64,000 nucleotides of DNA, taken from the NCBI GenBank assembly GCA_028285625.1, contig JANQOX010000006.1, positions 122,346 through 186,345 of the forward strand, in the 5' to 3' direction. A program made the translations under genes and the position numbers. The notes beneath the pieces were generated by a model that saw nothing but the letters and a program-made list of their open reading frames with translations, was not told the DNA's origin and did no database searches. This document shows, one piece after another, positions 41,587 through 52,014 of the stretch. Origin of the DNA: Myxococcota bacterium. Its GTDB lineage: Bacteria; Myxococcota_A; UBA9160; UBA6930. Position 1 is the first letter of the stretch. The number at the start of each line of letters is the position of its first letter.

Positions 41587-41602
41587 CGGTCGGCCGAGAC
41601 CG
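41587..41602 (+). terminator. Hairpin downstream of SDR gene
   Basis: CGGTC (41587-41591) pairs with GACCG (41598-41602); a perfect 8-bp TCGGCCGA palindrome lies inside. It is followed by a C-run, not a T-run. The remaining gap up to smc (about 120 bases) contains GTTAAC at 41628-41633 but no convincing promoter. Confidence 0.3.
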
Positions 41603-41720
41603 TTGCGCGATCCCCCCGGGAGTTGTTAACTACCGACACCCCCCAAAAGCCTGAACCTGGTTTCTTTCGCCCCCCGGCGGAGCGCGCCTCGTGCGCCCCG
41701 TGGGGGACATCGAGGTTCGG

Positions 41721-44700
41721 TTGCGAATCAAGTCCCTTCAGATCCAGGGCTTCAAGAGCTTCGTAGACAAGACGGCTTTCCGGTTCGAGCGGGGCATCAC
41801 GGGCATCGTCGGCCCGAACGGCTGCGGCAAGTCGAACGTCGTGGACGCCATTCGCTGGGCCATGGGCGAGCAGTCGCCCCGCCGCCTGCGTGGCAAGGGC
41901 ATGGACGACGTGATCTTCGCGGGCTCCGAGGCCCGCTCGCCCGTCGGCCTGAGCGAGGTGGTGATCACCTTCGACAACGCCGACGGCGTGGCTCCGCCGC
42001 AGTTCGCCGAGTACAGCGAGATCCAGGTGGCGCGCCGCCTGTACCGCAGCGGCGAGTCCGAGTACCTGCTGAACAAGACGCCGTGCCGCCTGCGCGACGT
42101 GCTCGACTTCTTTCGCGATACCGGCATCGGCACCAAGGGCTACACGATCGTCGAGCAGGGGCGCATCGCCGAGATCGTGTCGGCGCGCCCCGAAGAGCGG
42201 CGCACCCTGATCGAAGAGGCCGCCGGCATCAGCAAGTACAAGGCCCGGCGCCGCGAGGCCGAGCGCAAGCTCGAGGCCACCGAGCAGAACCTGGTGCGCG
42301 TGACCGACGTGCTCGGCGAGATCCGCCGCCAGATCTCGTCCATCGAACGCCAGGCGAAGAAGGCCGCGCGCTTCAAGCGTCTCCGCGAGGTCCAGCGGGT
42401 GCTCGAACTCTCGCTGGCTTCGGACGAGCGCATGCAGCTGCTCGGTGAGGTGGAGGAGGCCCGGGGCCGGCTGGTGGGCCTGCGCGATGCCGCCACCGAG
42501 AGCGAAGCGCGGCTGGCCGAGCGCGACGCCGACCTCGAGACCCGGCGCAACGAGCTTGCCGAGCGCGAGCGCGTGCTGTCCGAGGGAAACGAGACGCTCT
42601 TCCAGATCCGCTCGCGGATCAAGGAGCTCGAGGGCCGGATCTCCTACGAGCGCCGCGAGCGCGCCGCCCTGGCCGAGACCGGCGAGGCGCGGGGGCGCGA
42701 GCGCGAGCAGCTGCTGGGTCGCGCCGCCCAGACCGAAGAGCAGTGCGCGCGGCTGCGCGACGAGCTTGGGCAGGTCGAAGCGGCGCTCGCCGACGAGACC
42801 GAAGCGACGCAGCGCGCCGAGCGCGAGCTGGGTACGGCGCGCGAAGCCCTGCGCGAGGTGGAAGAAGAGCGCGAGCGCGAGAACGCGACCCTGGTGGAGC
42901 TCCTCACCCGCATTGCGCGGGCCGAGGACCGGCGGGCCGCGGTGGACGACCGCACCGCGGATCTGGACCGCCGGCTGCGAAGTGCAGACGAGGCCCTCTC
43001 GGTGCAGCAGGGCGAGGCCGATCGCGCGGCTGGCGAACAGGAGGCCCTGGAGGAAGGGCTCCGCAACCTGCTCGCCGAACGCGACCGGTTGATGGGCGCG
43101 GTTCGCGAGGCCATCACGCGGCACGAACGCGCGGTGGCCACGGCGCGCACGGCCGCAGAGGCCCTGCGCGGCCGACGTGAGCTGCGCGAGCAGCGTGCCG
43201 CACGCCTCGCCTCCCTGCGCGAGGTGATGGACCGCCGCGAGGACGTGAGCGCCGCGGCAAGGCACCTGCTGGGCCTGTCGAGCGAGCAGTCCGACGGTTT
43301 CGGCCTGCGGGGTCTCGTGCGCGAGGTGCTGGAAGCCGAGCCCGAGGTCGAACGCGCCGTCGAGGCCGCGCTCGGAGACCACGCCGATGCGCTGGTGGTC
43401 GCCCGCGGGCGCGGCGCGGCTGCGGCGCTCGATGCGCTGCGCCAGGCCGGCGTCGGACGCGGGGTGCTGGTCCTCGACCGCGACGGCGAGGTGCAGACCG
43501 GCTTCGTGCCCCTCGGTGAGCCGCTGCTGCCGCGGGTCCGCCCGCGGCCCGGCTACGAGTCGATCGCCCAGGTGCTGCTCGGGCGCGTGAACCTGGTTCC
43601 GGACCTGCGCGAGGCCCTGGACCGCTACGGCGCGGGACGGCCGCCTTGCACCTTCGTGACGCCGGCGGGCGACCTGCTCACCGAAGACGGCATCGTTCGC
43701 GGCGGTGGGGACGCGACGCAGGTGGGCGCACTGTCGCGCATGCGCGAGGTGCGCGAGCTGGGAGAAGAGGTGGAAGGGCTCGACGTGGACGTCGCCCAGC
43801 ACGACCAGACCCAGGCCGAGGCCGAGCGCGCCCTGGCGGCGGCCCAGGACGAACTGGAGAACCTGCGCAACCGCCATCACACGGCGGCGCTCGCGGTGGC
43901 AAACCACGAGAAGGACCTCGAACGGACCCGCGAGCGCGTGAAGGCCCTGGGCGAAGCGCACGAGGGGCGCGTTGCCGAGCGGTCCGCCTTCCTTTCCGAG
44001 AGCGAGGGCCTGGGTGCCGAGGCCTCCAGGCTCGCCAGTCAGCTCGACATCGACCGCGAGGCGCGCGGCGACGCCCAGCGGCGGATCGACGCGCTGCTGC
44101 TCTCGGTGGGCAGCGCCGGGCGCGAAGTCACGCGACTGGAGACGGCCGCGGCCGAGCGGCGGGTGCAGCGGGAGTCCCGGCAGGAGACGCGCGACCGGAT
44201 CGGCACGGCACTCTCGGGGGCCGAGGCCACCGTGGCCGAGGTGCGCGGCTGGATCCAGCAGCGTGAGGCCGAGATCCGGACCGGCGAGGAGCGCCGTGAC
44301 GCGCTTCGGACTTCGATCGAGGAGGCCGAGGCGGGACTGGCCGAAGAGCTTGCGAAGGAGGAGAACGCGCGGCTGTCGAACGACGAGCGTCGCGACGCCT
44401 GGGAGCGCGAGGCGGCTTCGGTGCGCGACCTCGAAACGGCAGCGCGTGAGCTTCGCATCGGGCTCGAGAGCCAGCGGGACCAGGCGCAACAGTCCGAGCT
44501 GGGGCTGCGCGAAATGGAGCTTCGCCTCGATCACCTGGACACCACCTCGCGCGAGCGTTGGGACGTGGACCTGGCCCAGTGGAAGCCGCCCGTTCCGGCG
44601 GAAGAGCCCGCCGACGTTCCCGCGGCCGCGACCGAGGTGAGCCCGGCAGTCGCGGGGAACGCCACCGAAGCGATGCCGCCGCAGGTCGCACCGGGCCAGC

Positions 44701-45431
44701 CCGCCGAAGGCGCAGCAGAAGAAGAGACGGAGGATCGCGACGCCGCGCGCGAGGCGCGTGAGATCGGCGCCCTCATGCTGCTGTCGAACGAAGAGCGCAA
44801 GGCCCGCGCCGAGGACGTGCGCAAGCGCATCCAGGCCATCGGCGACGTGAACCTCGGCGCGATCGACGAGCACGAAGAACTGCGCGAGCGGTTCCGCTTC
44901 CTGGGCGAGCAGAAGGGCGATCTGGAAAGCTCGGTCGCCCAGCTTCGGGACGCGATCGGCCGCATCAACCGCACCAGCCGCAAGCGCTTCCGGGAGACGT
45001 TCGACGCCGTCAACGAGAAGTTCAAGGTGAACTTCCCGCGGCTGTTCCGCGGCGGCAAGGCCAGCTTGAGCCTGACCGAGTCCGAGGACGTGCTGGAGGC
45101 GGGCATCGAGATCATGGCGCAGCCGCCGGGCAAGCGGCTCCAGAGCGTGAACCTGCTCTCGGGCGGCGAGAAGACCATGACGGCGATCTCGCTGCTCGTG
45201 TCGGTCTTCCAGGTGCGGCCGTCGCCGTTCTTCCTGCTCGACGAGGTCGACGCCGCACTCGACGACGCGAACGTGGGCCGCTTCAACGAGATCGTGCAGG
45301 AGCTGGCGGAGACTTCGCAGTTTCTGCTGATCACGCACAACAAGCGCACGATCGAGGTGGCCGACGTCCTCTACGGCGTGACCATGCAGGAAAAGGGCGT
45401 CTCCACGCTGGTCGGGGTGGAGCTGCACTAG
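41721..45431 (+). CDS. smc: Chromosome segregation protein SMC
   Basis: Condensin ATPase, 1236 residues from this start. It opens [22 protein letters not shown]; Walker A is [16 protein letters not shown] and [16 protein letters not shown] follows. Long Glu/Arg/Ala coiled coils flank a hinge around 520-660. The C-terminal head has [15 protein letters not shown] and [17 protein letters not shown] Pro/Ala/Glu-rich insert of about 50 residues (about 955-1010) interrupts the return coiled coil near the head. TTG 41721 is chosen because GAGG (41712-41715) precedes it and SMC proteins typically begin at this motif; GTG 41691 would add ten residues. Confidence 0.95.
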   Translation: MRIKSLQIQGFKSFVDKTAFRFERGITGIVGPNGCGKSNVVDAIRWAMGEQSPRRLRGKGMDDVIFAGSEARSPVGLSEVVITFDNADGVAPPQFAEYSEIQVARRLYRSGESEYLLNKTPCRLRDVLDFFRDTGIGTKGYTIVEQGRIAEIVSARPEERRTLIEEAAGISKYKARRREAERKLEATEQNLVRVTDVLGEIRRQISSIERQAKKAARFKRLREVQRVLELSLASDERMQLLGEVEEARGRLVGLRDAATESEARLAERDADLETRRNELAERERVLSEGNETLFQIRSRIKELEGRISYERRERAALAETGEARGREREQLLGRAAQTEEQCARLRDELGQVEAALADETEATQRAERELGTAREALREVEEERERENATLVELLTRIARAEDRRAAVDDRTADLDRRLRSADEALSVQQGEADRAAGEQEALEEGLRNLLAERDRLMGAVREAITRHERAVATARTAAEALRGRRELREQRAARLASLREVMDRREDVSAAARHLLGLSSEQSDGFGLRGLVREVLEAEPEVERAVEAALGDHADALVVARGRGAAAALDALRQAGVGRGVLVLDRDGEVQTGFVPLGEPLLPRVRPRPGYESIAQVLLGRVNLVPDLREALDRYGAGRPPCTFVTPAGDLLTEDGIVRGGGDATQVGALSRMREVRELGEEVEGLDVDVAQHDQTQAEAERALAAAQDELENLRNRHHTAALAVANHEKDLERTRERVKALGEAHEGRVAERSAFLSESEGLGAEASRLASQLDIDREARGDAQRRIDALLLSVGSAGREVTRLETAAAERRVQRESRQETRDRIGTALSGAEATVAEVRGWIQQREAEIRTGEERRDALRTSIEEAEAGLAEELAKEENARLSNDERRDAWEREAASVRDLETAARELRIGLESQRDQAQQSELGLREMELRLDHLDTTSRERWDVDLAQWKPPVPAEEPADVPAAATEVSPAVAGNATEAMPPQVAPGQPAEGAAEEETEDRDAAREAREIGALMLLSNEERKARAEDVRKRIQAIGDVNLGAIDEHEELRERFRFLGEQKGDLESSVAQLRDAIGRINRTSRKRFRETFDAVNEKFKVNFPRLFRGGKASLSLTESEDVLEAGIEIMAQPPGKRLQSVNLLSGGEKTMTAISLLVSVFQVRPSPFFLLDEVDAALDDANVGRFNEIVQELAETSQFLLITHNKRTIEVADVLYGVTMQEKGVSTLVGVELH

Positions 45432-45455
45432 ACGGCCGGGGCGGAACTGCACTAG
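45414..45455 (+). repeat. Duplicated smc 3' end (24-bp spacing)
   Basis: GGGGTGGAGCTGCACTAG (45414-45431), which holds the smc stop, is repeated as GGGGCGGAACTGCACTAG (45438-45455), with 16 of 18 identical. The second copy lies just before ftsY and includes a second, unused stop. Confidence 0.85.
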
Positions 45456-45485
45456 CGGGTCGGCGCCTGTTATCCTGCGCCGCCT

Positions 45486-46796
45486 ATGGGCGATCCGGAC
45501 CTTCTCTCGGCGCTCCAGCCGGTGCTCGAGTGGGCCCAGGCCAACCGAGCGGCCGCGGCCCACATCGCATTCGGGCTGCCGCTGGCGATCCTGCTGCTGG
45601 TGCAGCTGCTGCTGCGCGAGCCCGAGGCCCCGCCCGAGGTCGAGGCCGAGGCGGACGACGCCGCCACCCGCGCGCTCGACGCCCTGCTGGGGGATGCGCT
45701 CGAGGGCGACGCCGCGCCCGAGCGGGCGCAGGTGCCGCCGCCCGCAGTCGCGGCACCCGAGGCGGCCGTCTCGCAGGAGCCGGTCCCGCACGAAGTCGAG
45801 CCGCCGGTCCCCGAGCCGCCGCCGCTGCCGGTCCCGGAGCCGGAGCCCGAGCCCGAACCCGAGCCCGAACCGGAACCCGCGGCCCTCGAGATTCCCGCAC
45901 CCCGGCCGCTGCGCGAGCGGCTGGCGCGCACCCGCGACGGGTTCATCGGACGCCTGGCCTCGGTGCTCGGCGGGCGCAAGGTCGACGAGGACCTGCTCGA
46001 GGACCTCGAGGCGCTGCTCTTCACCGCCGACCTCGGCGTGCAGACCGCCGAGGGCCTGCTCGACCACGTTCGCGAGAACGCCCGCGGGCGCGATGCTTCC
46101 GAGGTGAGGGCGCTGCTCGAGGCCGAGGTCGCCGCGCGACTCGAGCGGGTGGAGTCGGAGCCGCCGGCCTGGGGCGGTCCCCCCCACGTGATCCTCGTGC
46201 TCGGCGTGAACGGTGCGGGCAAGACGACGACCATCGGCAAGCTCGCGGCCCGCTACCGCGCGCAGGGCAAGTCGGTGGTGCTCGGAGCGGGCGACACCTT
46301 TCGCGCGGCCGCCATCGAGCAGCTGCAGACCTGGGGCGAGCGCACCGGGTGCGAGGTGGTCGCCAGCACTCAGGGCGGCGACCCCGCAGCCGTGGCCTTC
46401 GATGCCGTGAAGGCCGCGGCGTCCCGCGGTGCGGACGTGGTGATCGTGGATACCGCCGGGCGACTCCAGACGAAGAAGCCGCTGATGGAAGAGCTTTCGA
46501 AGATCGTCCGGGTGGTGGGGCGGGACGTGCCCGGCGCGCCCCACGAGACGCTCCTGGTTCTCGACGCGAATACCGGTCAGAACGCGATCTCGCAGGCGCG
46601 AGAGTTCACGGGCGTGGCCGACGTGACCGGGCTCGTGCTGACCAAGCTCGACGGCACCGCCAAGGGCGGAGTCATCGTCGGCCTGGCCGACGCGTTCGGG
46701 CTGCCCGTGCGCTACGTCGGGGTCGGCGAGGGCGTCGAGGATCTCCGCGAGTTCCACGCCACCGAGTTCGTCGAGGCGCTCTTCCAGTCGGACTGA
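45486..46796 (+). CDS. ftsY: Signal recognition particle receptor FtsY
   Basis: GTPase that docks SRP-ribosome complexes at the inner membrane. The protein is 436 residues. It has a hydrophobic N-terminal segment ([17 protein letters not shown], about 27-43), so it may be a true membrane anchor rather than an amphipathic A-domain. An acidic, Pro-rich region with a PE dipeptide run (about 116-132) follows. The NG domain has [47 protein letters not shown] and [10 protein letters not shown]. The gene pair smc-ftsY is common. Confidence 0.95.
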   Translation: MGDPDLLSALQPVLEWAQANRAAAAHIAFGLPLAILLLVQLLLREPEAPPEVEAEADDAATRALDALLGDALEGDAAPERAQVPPPAVAAPEAAVSQEPVPHEVEPPVPEPPPLPVPEPEPEPEPEPEPEPAALEIPAPRPLRERLARTRDGFIGRLASVLGGRKVDEDLLEDLEALLFTADLGVQTAEGLLDHVRENARGRDASEVRALLEAEVAARLERVESEPPAWGGPPHVILVLGVNGAGKTTTIGKLAARYRAQGKSVVLGAGDTFRAAAIEQLQTWGERTGCEVVASTQGGDPAAVAFDAVKAAASRGADVVIVDTAGRLQTKKPLMEELSKIVRVVGRDVPGAPHETLLVLDANTGQNAISQAREFTGVADVTGLVLTKLDGTAKGGVIVGLADAFGLPVRYVGVGEGVEDLREFHATEFVEALFQSD

Positions 46797-46801
46797 GCGC
46801 C

Positions 46802-46850
46802 GGCCGCGGCGGTCCCAGCAGGCCGGCAACGAACGCGGACCGCGGCGGCC
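46802..46850 (+). terminator. Imperfect inverted repeat after ftsY
   Basis: GGCCGCGGCGGTCC (46802-46815) and GGACCGCGGCGGCC (46837-46850) form a 14-bp stem with a central mismatch and a 21-base loop, directly after the ftsY stop. It probably ends the smc-ftsY transcript. No clear promoter for glpK is visible in the remaining 86 bases. Confidence 0.4.
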
Positions 46851-46936
46851 GCAAACGGGTCGGAGTATGGTCCTGGAAATCGAGCCGGGCCGCCGTCGGG
46901 TCCCGGCAGGGAAAGACCGGCCGGAGGGGTCCTCGC

Positions 46937-48433
46937 ATGAGCCAATACGTGATGGCGCTCGATCAGGGCACGACGTCCTCGCGCGCGATCCTGTTCGACG
47001 CCGCAGGCCAGGTGGTGGCCTCGGATCAGCACGAGTTCACGCAGCACTTTCCGAAGCCGGGCTGGGTGGAGCACGACGCCGAGGAGATCTGGGAGACCCA
47101 GCTGCGCGCGGCACGCGGCGCCCTGGCCAAGGCGGGCGTGGCGGCCGGCGACGTGGCGGCGCTCGGCATCACGAACCAACGCGAGACGGCGGTGGTCTTC
47201 GACCGCAGCTCGGGCGCTGCCATCCACAACGCCATCGTCTGGCAGTCGCGGCAGACGGTTCCGATCTGCGAGGACCTGCGGGCGCGCGGTCTCGAGGACG
47301 AGGTGCGGACGCGCACGGGCCTGCTGATCGACGCGTACTTCTCCGGCACCAAGGTGCGCTTCATCCTCGACGCGGTCGACGGTGCCCAGGTCCGCGCCGA
47401 ACGCGGCGACCTGGCCTTCGGCACCATCGACACCTGGCTCGTGCACAAGCTCACCAAGGGCCGCGTACACGCCACCGAGTACTCGAACGCGTCGCGCACG
47501 CTGCTCTACAACGTGCGCGACCTCGAGTGGGATGAGCTGTTGCTGGGCGAGCTACGAGTTCCGCGGGCGATGCTGCCCGAGGTGCGCGACTCGAGCGGCA
47601 GCTTCGGCGTGGCCGATGCCGAGTGGCTCGGGGCCGAGATTCCGATTGCCGGCATCGCCGGAGATCAGCAGGCTGCGCTCTTCGGGCAGAGCTGCTTCGA
47701 CCCCGGCAGTGCCAAGAACACCTACGGCACCGGTTGCTTCATGCTGATGAACACCGGTTCCGAGCCGAAGGCCTCGGCCAACGGGCTCCTCACCACCCTG
47801 GGTTGGGGCGTGGACGGCCAGGCGACCTACGCCCTCGAAGGCAGCATCTTCGTGGCAGGCGCTGCCGTGCAATGGCTGCGCGACGGCCTCGGGCTGGTGA
47901 CCCACGCGTCCGAGACCCAGGCCGCGGCCGAGAGCGTCGACGATACGGGTGGCGTATACCTGGTACCGGCCTTCGTGGGTCTGGGCGCGCCGCACTGGGA
48001 CGAGCGCGCGCGGGGTGCGCTGGTGGGCATCACCCGGGGAACCACGCGGGAGCACGTGATCCGCGCCACGCTGGAGTCGATCGCCTACCAGGCGGCCGAC
48101 GTGGTCGACGCGCTGCACGCCGACTCGGGCCTCGCCCTGGACGCACTGCGCGTGGACGGGGGCGCCTGCGAGAACGACTTCCTGATGCAGTTCCAGTCCG
48201 ACGTGCTGGGCGTGCCCGTCCACCGCCCCCGTGTGCTCGAGGTGACCGCGCTCGGCGCCGCGGCCCTCGCGGGCCTCGGGGTGGGCTTCTGGCCCGACGC
48301 CAGTGCCCTGCGCCAGGTCACCTCCGATGGCGCGCGGGTCTTCGAGCCCACGTTCTCGGAGGACCAGCGCGCCAGCCTGCGCGACGGCTGGCAGCGCGCG
48401 GTGGGTCGCGCCAAGGAATGGGAGCCGGCGTGA
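46937..48433 (+). CDS. glpK: Glycerol kinase
   Basis: Phosphorylates glycerol to glycerol-3-phosphate. The protein is 498 residues. [16 protein letters not shown] is the N-terminal phosphate-binding loop. [30 protein letters not shown] and [31 protein letters not shown] are conserved FGGY blocks. The C-terminal half has [19 protein letters not shown] and [24 protein letters not shown] (46923-46929) precedes ATG 46937. The next gene releases glycerol-3-phosphate from phosphodiesters, so the pair handles glycerol/G3P. No transporter or glpD is adjacent. Confidence 0.96.
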   Translation: MSQYVMALDQGTTSSRAILFDAAGQVVASDQHEFTQHFPKPGWVEHDAEEIWETQLRAARGALAKAGVAAGDVAALGITNQRETAVVFDRSSGAAIHNAIVWQSRQTVPICEDLRARGLEDEVRTRTGLLIDAYFSGTKVRFILDAVDGAQVRAERGDLAFGTIDTWLVHKLTKGRVHATEYSNASRTLLYNVRDLEWDELLLGELRVPRAMLPEVRDSSGSFGVADAEWLGAEIPIAGIAGDQQAALFGQSCFDPGSAKNTYGTGCFMLMNTGSEPKASANGLLTTLGWGVDGQATYALEGSIFVAGAAVQWLRDGLGLVTHASETQAAAESVDDTGGVYLVPAFVGLGAPHWDERARGALVGITRGTTREHVIRATLESIAYQAADVVDALHADSGLALDALRVDGGACENDFLMQFQSDVLGVPVHRPRVLEVTALGAAALAGLGVGFWPDASALRQVTSDGARVFEPTFSEDQRASLRDGWQRAVGRAKEWEPA

Positions 48434-49152
48434 TGCCGCGCGTGATCGCCCATCGCGGCGCCTCGGGCACGCTTCCGGAGAACACGCTTCCGGCCTACGA
48501 GCTCGCCTGCGAACAGCAGGCCGACATGATCGAGGTGGACCTGCACCGCACGCGCGACGGCGCCATCGTGATCCGCCACGACGCCGAGCTCGAGCCCCTC
48601 GGAGGCCGAGGTGACATCGGAGAGGTGCTGCTCGAGGAGGTGCGCGCCCTCGATGCCGGTGGTGGAAGCCCCGTGCCCACCCTGGACGAGATCCTGGACG
48701 GGTTCGGCGCGCGCATCCCCTTCAACCTCGAGCTCAAGCAGTCCGAGGCGGGGCCGTACCCGGGGATGGAAGCGGAGGCGGCCCAGGCGGTCACGGCGCG
48801 CGGTCTGCTGGCAGAGACGCTCTTCTCGTCCTTCTACGACCCGGTGTTGGCGGCCCTGGCCGAAGTGTCGCCCGCGTCGCGCCGTGCCCTGCTCGTCTCG
48901 CGGCGCTATCCCCACGAGATGTTCGCGAGGGCGGCGAAGCTCGGCGTCGAGGCCGTGAACCCCGAGCGACCGCTGGTCGATTCGGAGCTGGTCGAGCGCG
49001 CCCACGGAGAGGGCCTCGCGGTCTACGTCTTCACGGTCAACGAACCCGACGACATGCACCGGTTGCTCGATCTGGGCGTCGACGGGCTGTTCACGGATCA
49101 TCCGGCGCGCATGCGGGCGCTGCTGGCCGAGCGCGGGGTCGCGCGGGCGTGA
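48433..49152 (+). CDS. Glycerophosphodiester phosphodiesterase
   Basis: Cleaves glycerophosphodiesters to glycerol-3-phosphate and an alcohol. The protein is 239 residues with no signal peptide, so it is probably cytoplasmic (UgpQ-like). RVIAHRGASGTLPENTLPAYELAC carries the first catalytic His and Glu. MIEVDLHRTRDGAIVIRHDAELEP carries the metal-binding Glu/Asp and second His. FNLELKQ and the C-terminal VYVFTVNEPDDMHRLLDLGVDGLFTDHP close the family pattern. ATG 48433 overlaps the glpK stop as TGATG. Confidence 0.93.
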   Translation: MPRVIAHRGASGTLPENTLPAYELACEQQADMIEVDLHRTRDGAIVIRHDAELEPLGGRGDIGEVLLEEVRALDAGGGSPVPTLDEILDGFGARIPFNLELKQSEAGPYPGMEAEAAQAVTARGLLAETLFSSFYDPVLAALAEVSPASRRALLVSRRYPHEMFARAAKLGVEAVNPERPLVDSELVERAHGEGLAVYVFTVNEPDDMHRLLDLGVDGLFTDHPARMRALLAERGVARA

Positions 49153-50162
49153 GGACGCGCAGCCCGGACGTCGACGCGGATCAGGCACGGGCGCGGGGCG
49201 GTGCCGTGCTGGTGACCGGGGGCAACTCCGGCATCGGCTACGTGTGCGCGCGCGAACTGGCCCGGGCCGGCCGACGCGTGGTCATCGCGAGCCGCGATCG
49301 CGCAGCTTCTCACGCGGCGGTCGAACGGATCTGCCAGGACACGGGCAACCACGAGGTCTTCCCCCGAACCCTCGATCTCGGCTCGCTGGCCGAGGTGCGC
49401 GCGTTCGTGGCCGGGATCGAGGCGGACGACCTGCGCATCGACACGCTGGTCTGCAACGCGGGCATCCAGGTGAACCAGGGCCCCACGCACTCGCCCGACG
49501 GTCACGAACTCACCTTCGCGGTGAACCATCTGGGGCACTTCCTGCTGGTGAACCTGCTGCTGCGCAGGCTCGTGGAGGACGCGCCGGCGCGAATCGTGGT
49601 GGTGGCGTCCGGGGTCCACGACCCGAAGCTGCCGACGGGTCTGCCCGACCCCGCCGTGGCCGACATGGACACGCTGGCGGCGACCGGGCAGGCGGGGCTC
49701 GAGGGGTGGAACGGTCGGCGCGCCTACGTGAACAGCAAGCTCTGCAATCTGTGGTTCACCTACGAACTCGCGCGCCGGGTGGAGGCCGCCGGTCTCGCGG
49801 CCTCGGAGTCCCCGCTCTCGATCAATGCCTGGGAGCCGGGCCTGGTGCCGGGTTCGGGGCTGGTGCGCGAATACCCGGCGCCGGTTCGATTGCTGTGGAA
49901 CACGCTGCTCGTGGGCGTGGCGCACGCCGTGACGCGCATCCATCCGATCATGAACCCCGCCTCGAAGTCCGGCCGCGCCCTGGCCGAATTTGCCCTGGAT
50001 CCCGCGCTGCGGGAGAGCTCGGGGCGCTACTACCCTTCGCACACACGCTGGCAGGCCGGCGCATCGTCCGACCTGAGCTACGACGAAGAGCGCGCGCGCG
50101 AGCTCTGGGAGGCCAGCGCGCGGTACACGGGTCTCTCCAGCGAGGATTCTCCGCTCGCCTGA
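49149..50162 (+). CDS. Short-chain dehydrogenase/reductase, retinol dehydrogenase/protochlorophyllide reductase-like
   Basis: SDR of 337 residues. AVLVTGGNSGIGYVCARELARAGRRVVIASRD is the NAD(P) site; CNAGIQ, FAVNHLGHFLLVNLLL, VVVASGVHDP and the YVNSK pair follow. The extended C-terminal region after INAWEPGLVPGSGL (about 225-337) is like those of RDH/POR-type SDRs. GTG 49149 overlaps the phosphodiesterase stop. The substrate is unknown; coupling to glpK and the phosphodiesterase is positional only. It converges with the caspase gene across 31 bases. Confidence 0.82.
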   Translation: MRTRSPDVDADQARARGGAVLVTGGNSGIGYVCARELARAGRRVVIASRDRAASHAAVERICQDTGNHEVFPRTLDLGSLAEVRAFVAGIEADDLRIDTLVCNAGIQVNQGPTHSPDGHELTFAVNHLGHFLLVNLLLRRLVEDAPARIVVVASGVHDPKLPTGLPDPAVADMDTLAATGQAGLEGWNGRRAYVNSKLCNLWFTYELARRVEAAGLAASESPLSINAWEPGLVPGSGLVREYPAPVRLLWNTLLVGVAHAVTRIHPIMNPASKSGRALAEFALDPALRESSGRYYPSHTRWQAGASSDLSYDEERARELWEASARYTGLSSEDSPLA

Positions 50163-50193
50163 GGCGTCTGGGGGTGGCGACGCGGCCGCCACG

Positions 50194-52014
50194 TTACGGG
50201 CTCTTCACGAACAGGAAGTCGCCGCCGTCGTGGCCGGCTTTGCGGATGTCGCCGTACTCGGGGCTCTGGTCCGCGTTCACCATGACCGGTCGCCGGATCG
50301 CGGCGAACAGCCCCTGGCCCTCGAGCACGCCCGGGTTGTCGCGTAGCGCGTCGAGAAACGCCTCGGCGAATACCGAATGGCCCGAGCCGCCGTCGTCTTC
50401 GACCGGCTCGAGCCCACCGGAGGTGAGCGCCGTGCGCGAGCGGCGGCTGGCGAGCTTCTCGAAGACCGATGCGCTCATGTCCCGGATGGCCACGCCTCGC
50501 GTGAGCGTGCCCGAGTAGCACGAGTCGGCCACCACGAGGATGTGGTTTGCTTCGTTCGCCCGCAGCATGTCGTTGATGGTCGCGTTCGAGATCCAGTCGC
50601 TCGGGTCGTCGTCGACCGCTTCGACCGGCAGCCAGTAGCCCTGCTTGGCTTCTTCGTCGAACCAGCCATGGCCGGCGTAGTAGATGAGCAGGTTGTCGGC
50701 TTTGCCGAGGGTGTTGCGGTAGTCGTTGAGCGCCGAGACGATCTCGCGCCGTTCGGCGTCGAGCAGCAGCCGAACCTCGTAGCCGTAGTCGTCCTCGAGC
50801 AGCTTGGCCACGGCGCGCGCGTCGTTGCCCGCCGCGCCGAGCTTGGGGAGCGTGGTGTAGTCGGTGTTCCCGATCACGAGCGCGTGGTAGCTCCCGAAGT
50901 CGAGCCCGCCGGCGGGCAGCGGGGTGCCGACCGGCGCGTCCGCCACCGGAACGGTGCCGCGGACGACCGGTGCGGCCCCAGCGCCTGCGGCTGCGGCGCC
51001 CGTCGCGGTGCCTGCCGCGGCCAGCGCCGGAACGTTCAGCACCCGGCCCGACGAGGTCGCCGGGGCCGCCGCTTCGGGAGTGGATCCCGAACTCGCCACG
51101 GCCGTCGAACCGGTCGCCGGCGACTCGGGGATCGCGGTGCGGGTGATCGGTGCGGACGGCGCCTGCGGCGCGGCCGCATGGGTGACGGGAACCTCCTTCA
51201 CGTAGGGGTCGCCCGGCCGGCTGTCGAGCATCTTCTCCCACACGATGATGCCGCTACGCGCGTCGACCACGCGAAACTGGTACTGGAAGTAGCTGCCCGC
51301 CCGGCCAGCAGCAGGGTCCTCCGACATCTGGAAGACGATGCCGCGCAGGAAGTAGTCGGCCTTGGCCACGCCGCCCGAGACCTTGGCGCGTTGCTCGACC
51401 CGGGTGCGCTCCTCGGTGCGGTAGGTGCCGCCGGCACCGCTTCCCCCGGAGAGGCTGCCCGACTCGAACCCGTAGTCCTTCGTGCGGTCGACGGTGTGGC
51501 GATCGACGGTCGAGTCGGTGAGGGTGACCATCACGTCCTCGTCACTCGCCCGCACGCGCTCCTTCAGGATGTCCTGGTAGGAGACGTCGTCGCGGAAGAG
51601 CACGGCACCCGACGCGTGCTGCATGAGCTTCACGCGGATCGTCTCCTGGAAGATCGCGTCGTCGATGGGCTGTCCGGTCTTGTTCTGCAGCTGGCGGATC
51701 GTCACCACCGGCGGCTCGCTGGCGTCGCGAATGAACCCCTGGCGCGTGAGGTCGCGGGCCAGGGCGTCGCAGACCCGCTGGAAGTCGTCCACCGCGATGC
51801 GGTCGCTCTCCGGCCGGATGTTGGGGTCGCGCGTGACCGAACGAGCGGGGGGCGTGCCCGACGAGGCGCTCGTGTCCGGGGCCGACGTGCCGGAACTGCT
51901 GCAGGCGAGGGTGAAGAGCAGCGCGAGGAACACCGCCGTTCGCGGCCGCGCGAGCGGCGACTTCTCGACGGCGGTCTCCGCGAGACGGGGGAGGTCGTCG
52001 GGGTGGAAGGTCAT
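50194..52014 (-). CDS. Predicted lipoprotein: LpoB-like domain fused to caspase-like (C14) peptidase
   Basis: The protein is 606 residues. The N-terminus has a hydrophobic stretch and lipobox-like end (FLALLFTLAC, Cys near residue 38). Residues of about 70-265 resemble LpoB/CsgG-type lipoproteins (PVVTIRQLQNKTGQPIDDAIFQETIRVKLM and a C-terminal FQYQFRVVDARSGIIVWEKM). A Pro/Ala/Thr-rich linker (about 275-365) leads to a p20 caspase-like domain: YHALVIGNTDYTTLPKLGAAGNDARAVAKLL, then LLIYYAGHGWFDE with the catalytic His near 446 and VVADSCYSG with the Cys near 497. The ATG overlaps the upstream lipoprotein stop (ATGA). Target and trigger are unknown. An envelope location is inferred from the lipobox. 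Confidence 0.82.
   Translation of the reverse strand: MTFHPDDLPRLAETAVEKSPLARPRTAVFLALLFTLACSSSGTSAPDTSASSGTPPARSVTRDPNIRPESDRIAVDDFQRVCDALARDLTRQGFIRDASEPPVVTIRQLQNKTGQPIDDAIFQETIRVKLMQHASGAVLFRDDVSYQDILKERVRASDEDVMVTLTDSTVDRHTVDRTKDYGFESGSLSGGSGAGGTYRTEERTRVEQRAKVSGGVAKADYFLRGIVFQMSEDPAAGRAGSYFQYQFRVVDARSGIIVWEKMLDSRPGDPYVKEVPVTHAAAPQAPSAPITRTAIPESPATGSTAVASSGSTPEAAAPATSSGRVLNVPALAAAGTATGAAAAGAGAAPVVRGTVPVADAPVGTPLPAGGLDFGSYHALVIGNTDYTTLPKLGAAGNDARAVAKLLEDDYGYEVRLLLDAERREIVSALNDYRNTLGKADNLLIYYAGHGWFDEEAKQGYWLPVEAVDDDPSDWISNATINDMLRANEANHILVVADSCYSGTLTRGVAIRDMSASVFEKLASRRSRTALTSGGLEPVEDDGGSGHSVFAEAFLDALRDNPGVLEGQGLFAAIRRPVMVNADQSPEYGDIRKAGHDGGDFLFVKSP

Noticed and set aside
45834..45881. Pro-Glu hexanucleotide run as a separate repeat locus
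   Set aside because: It is a coding low-complexity region inside the acidic linker of FtsY, common in FtsY proteins.
36783..46829. Very long antisense frames (1416 and 1813 codons) opposite the ABC exporter, smc and ftsY genes
   Set aside because: They are low-complexity shadows of strongly supported genes on the other strand, with no RBS or family motif.
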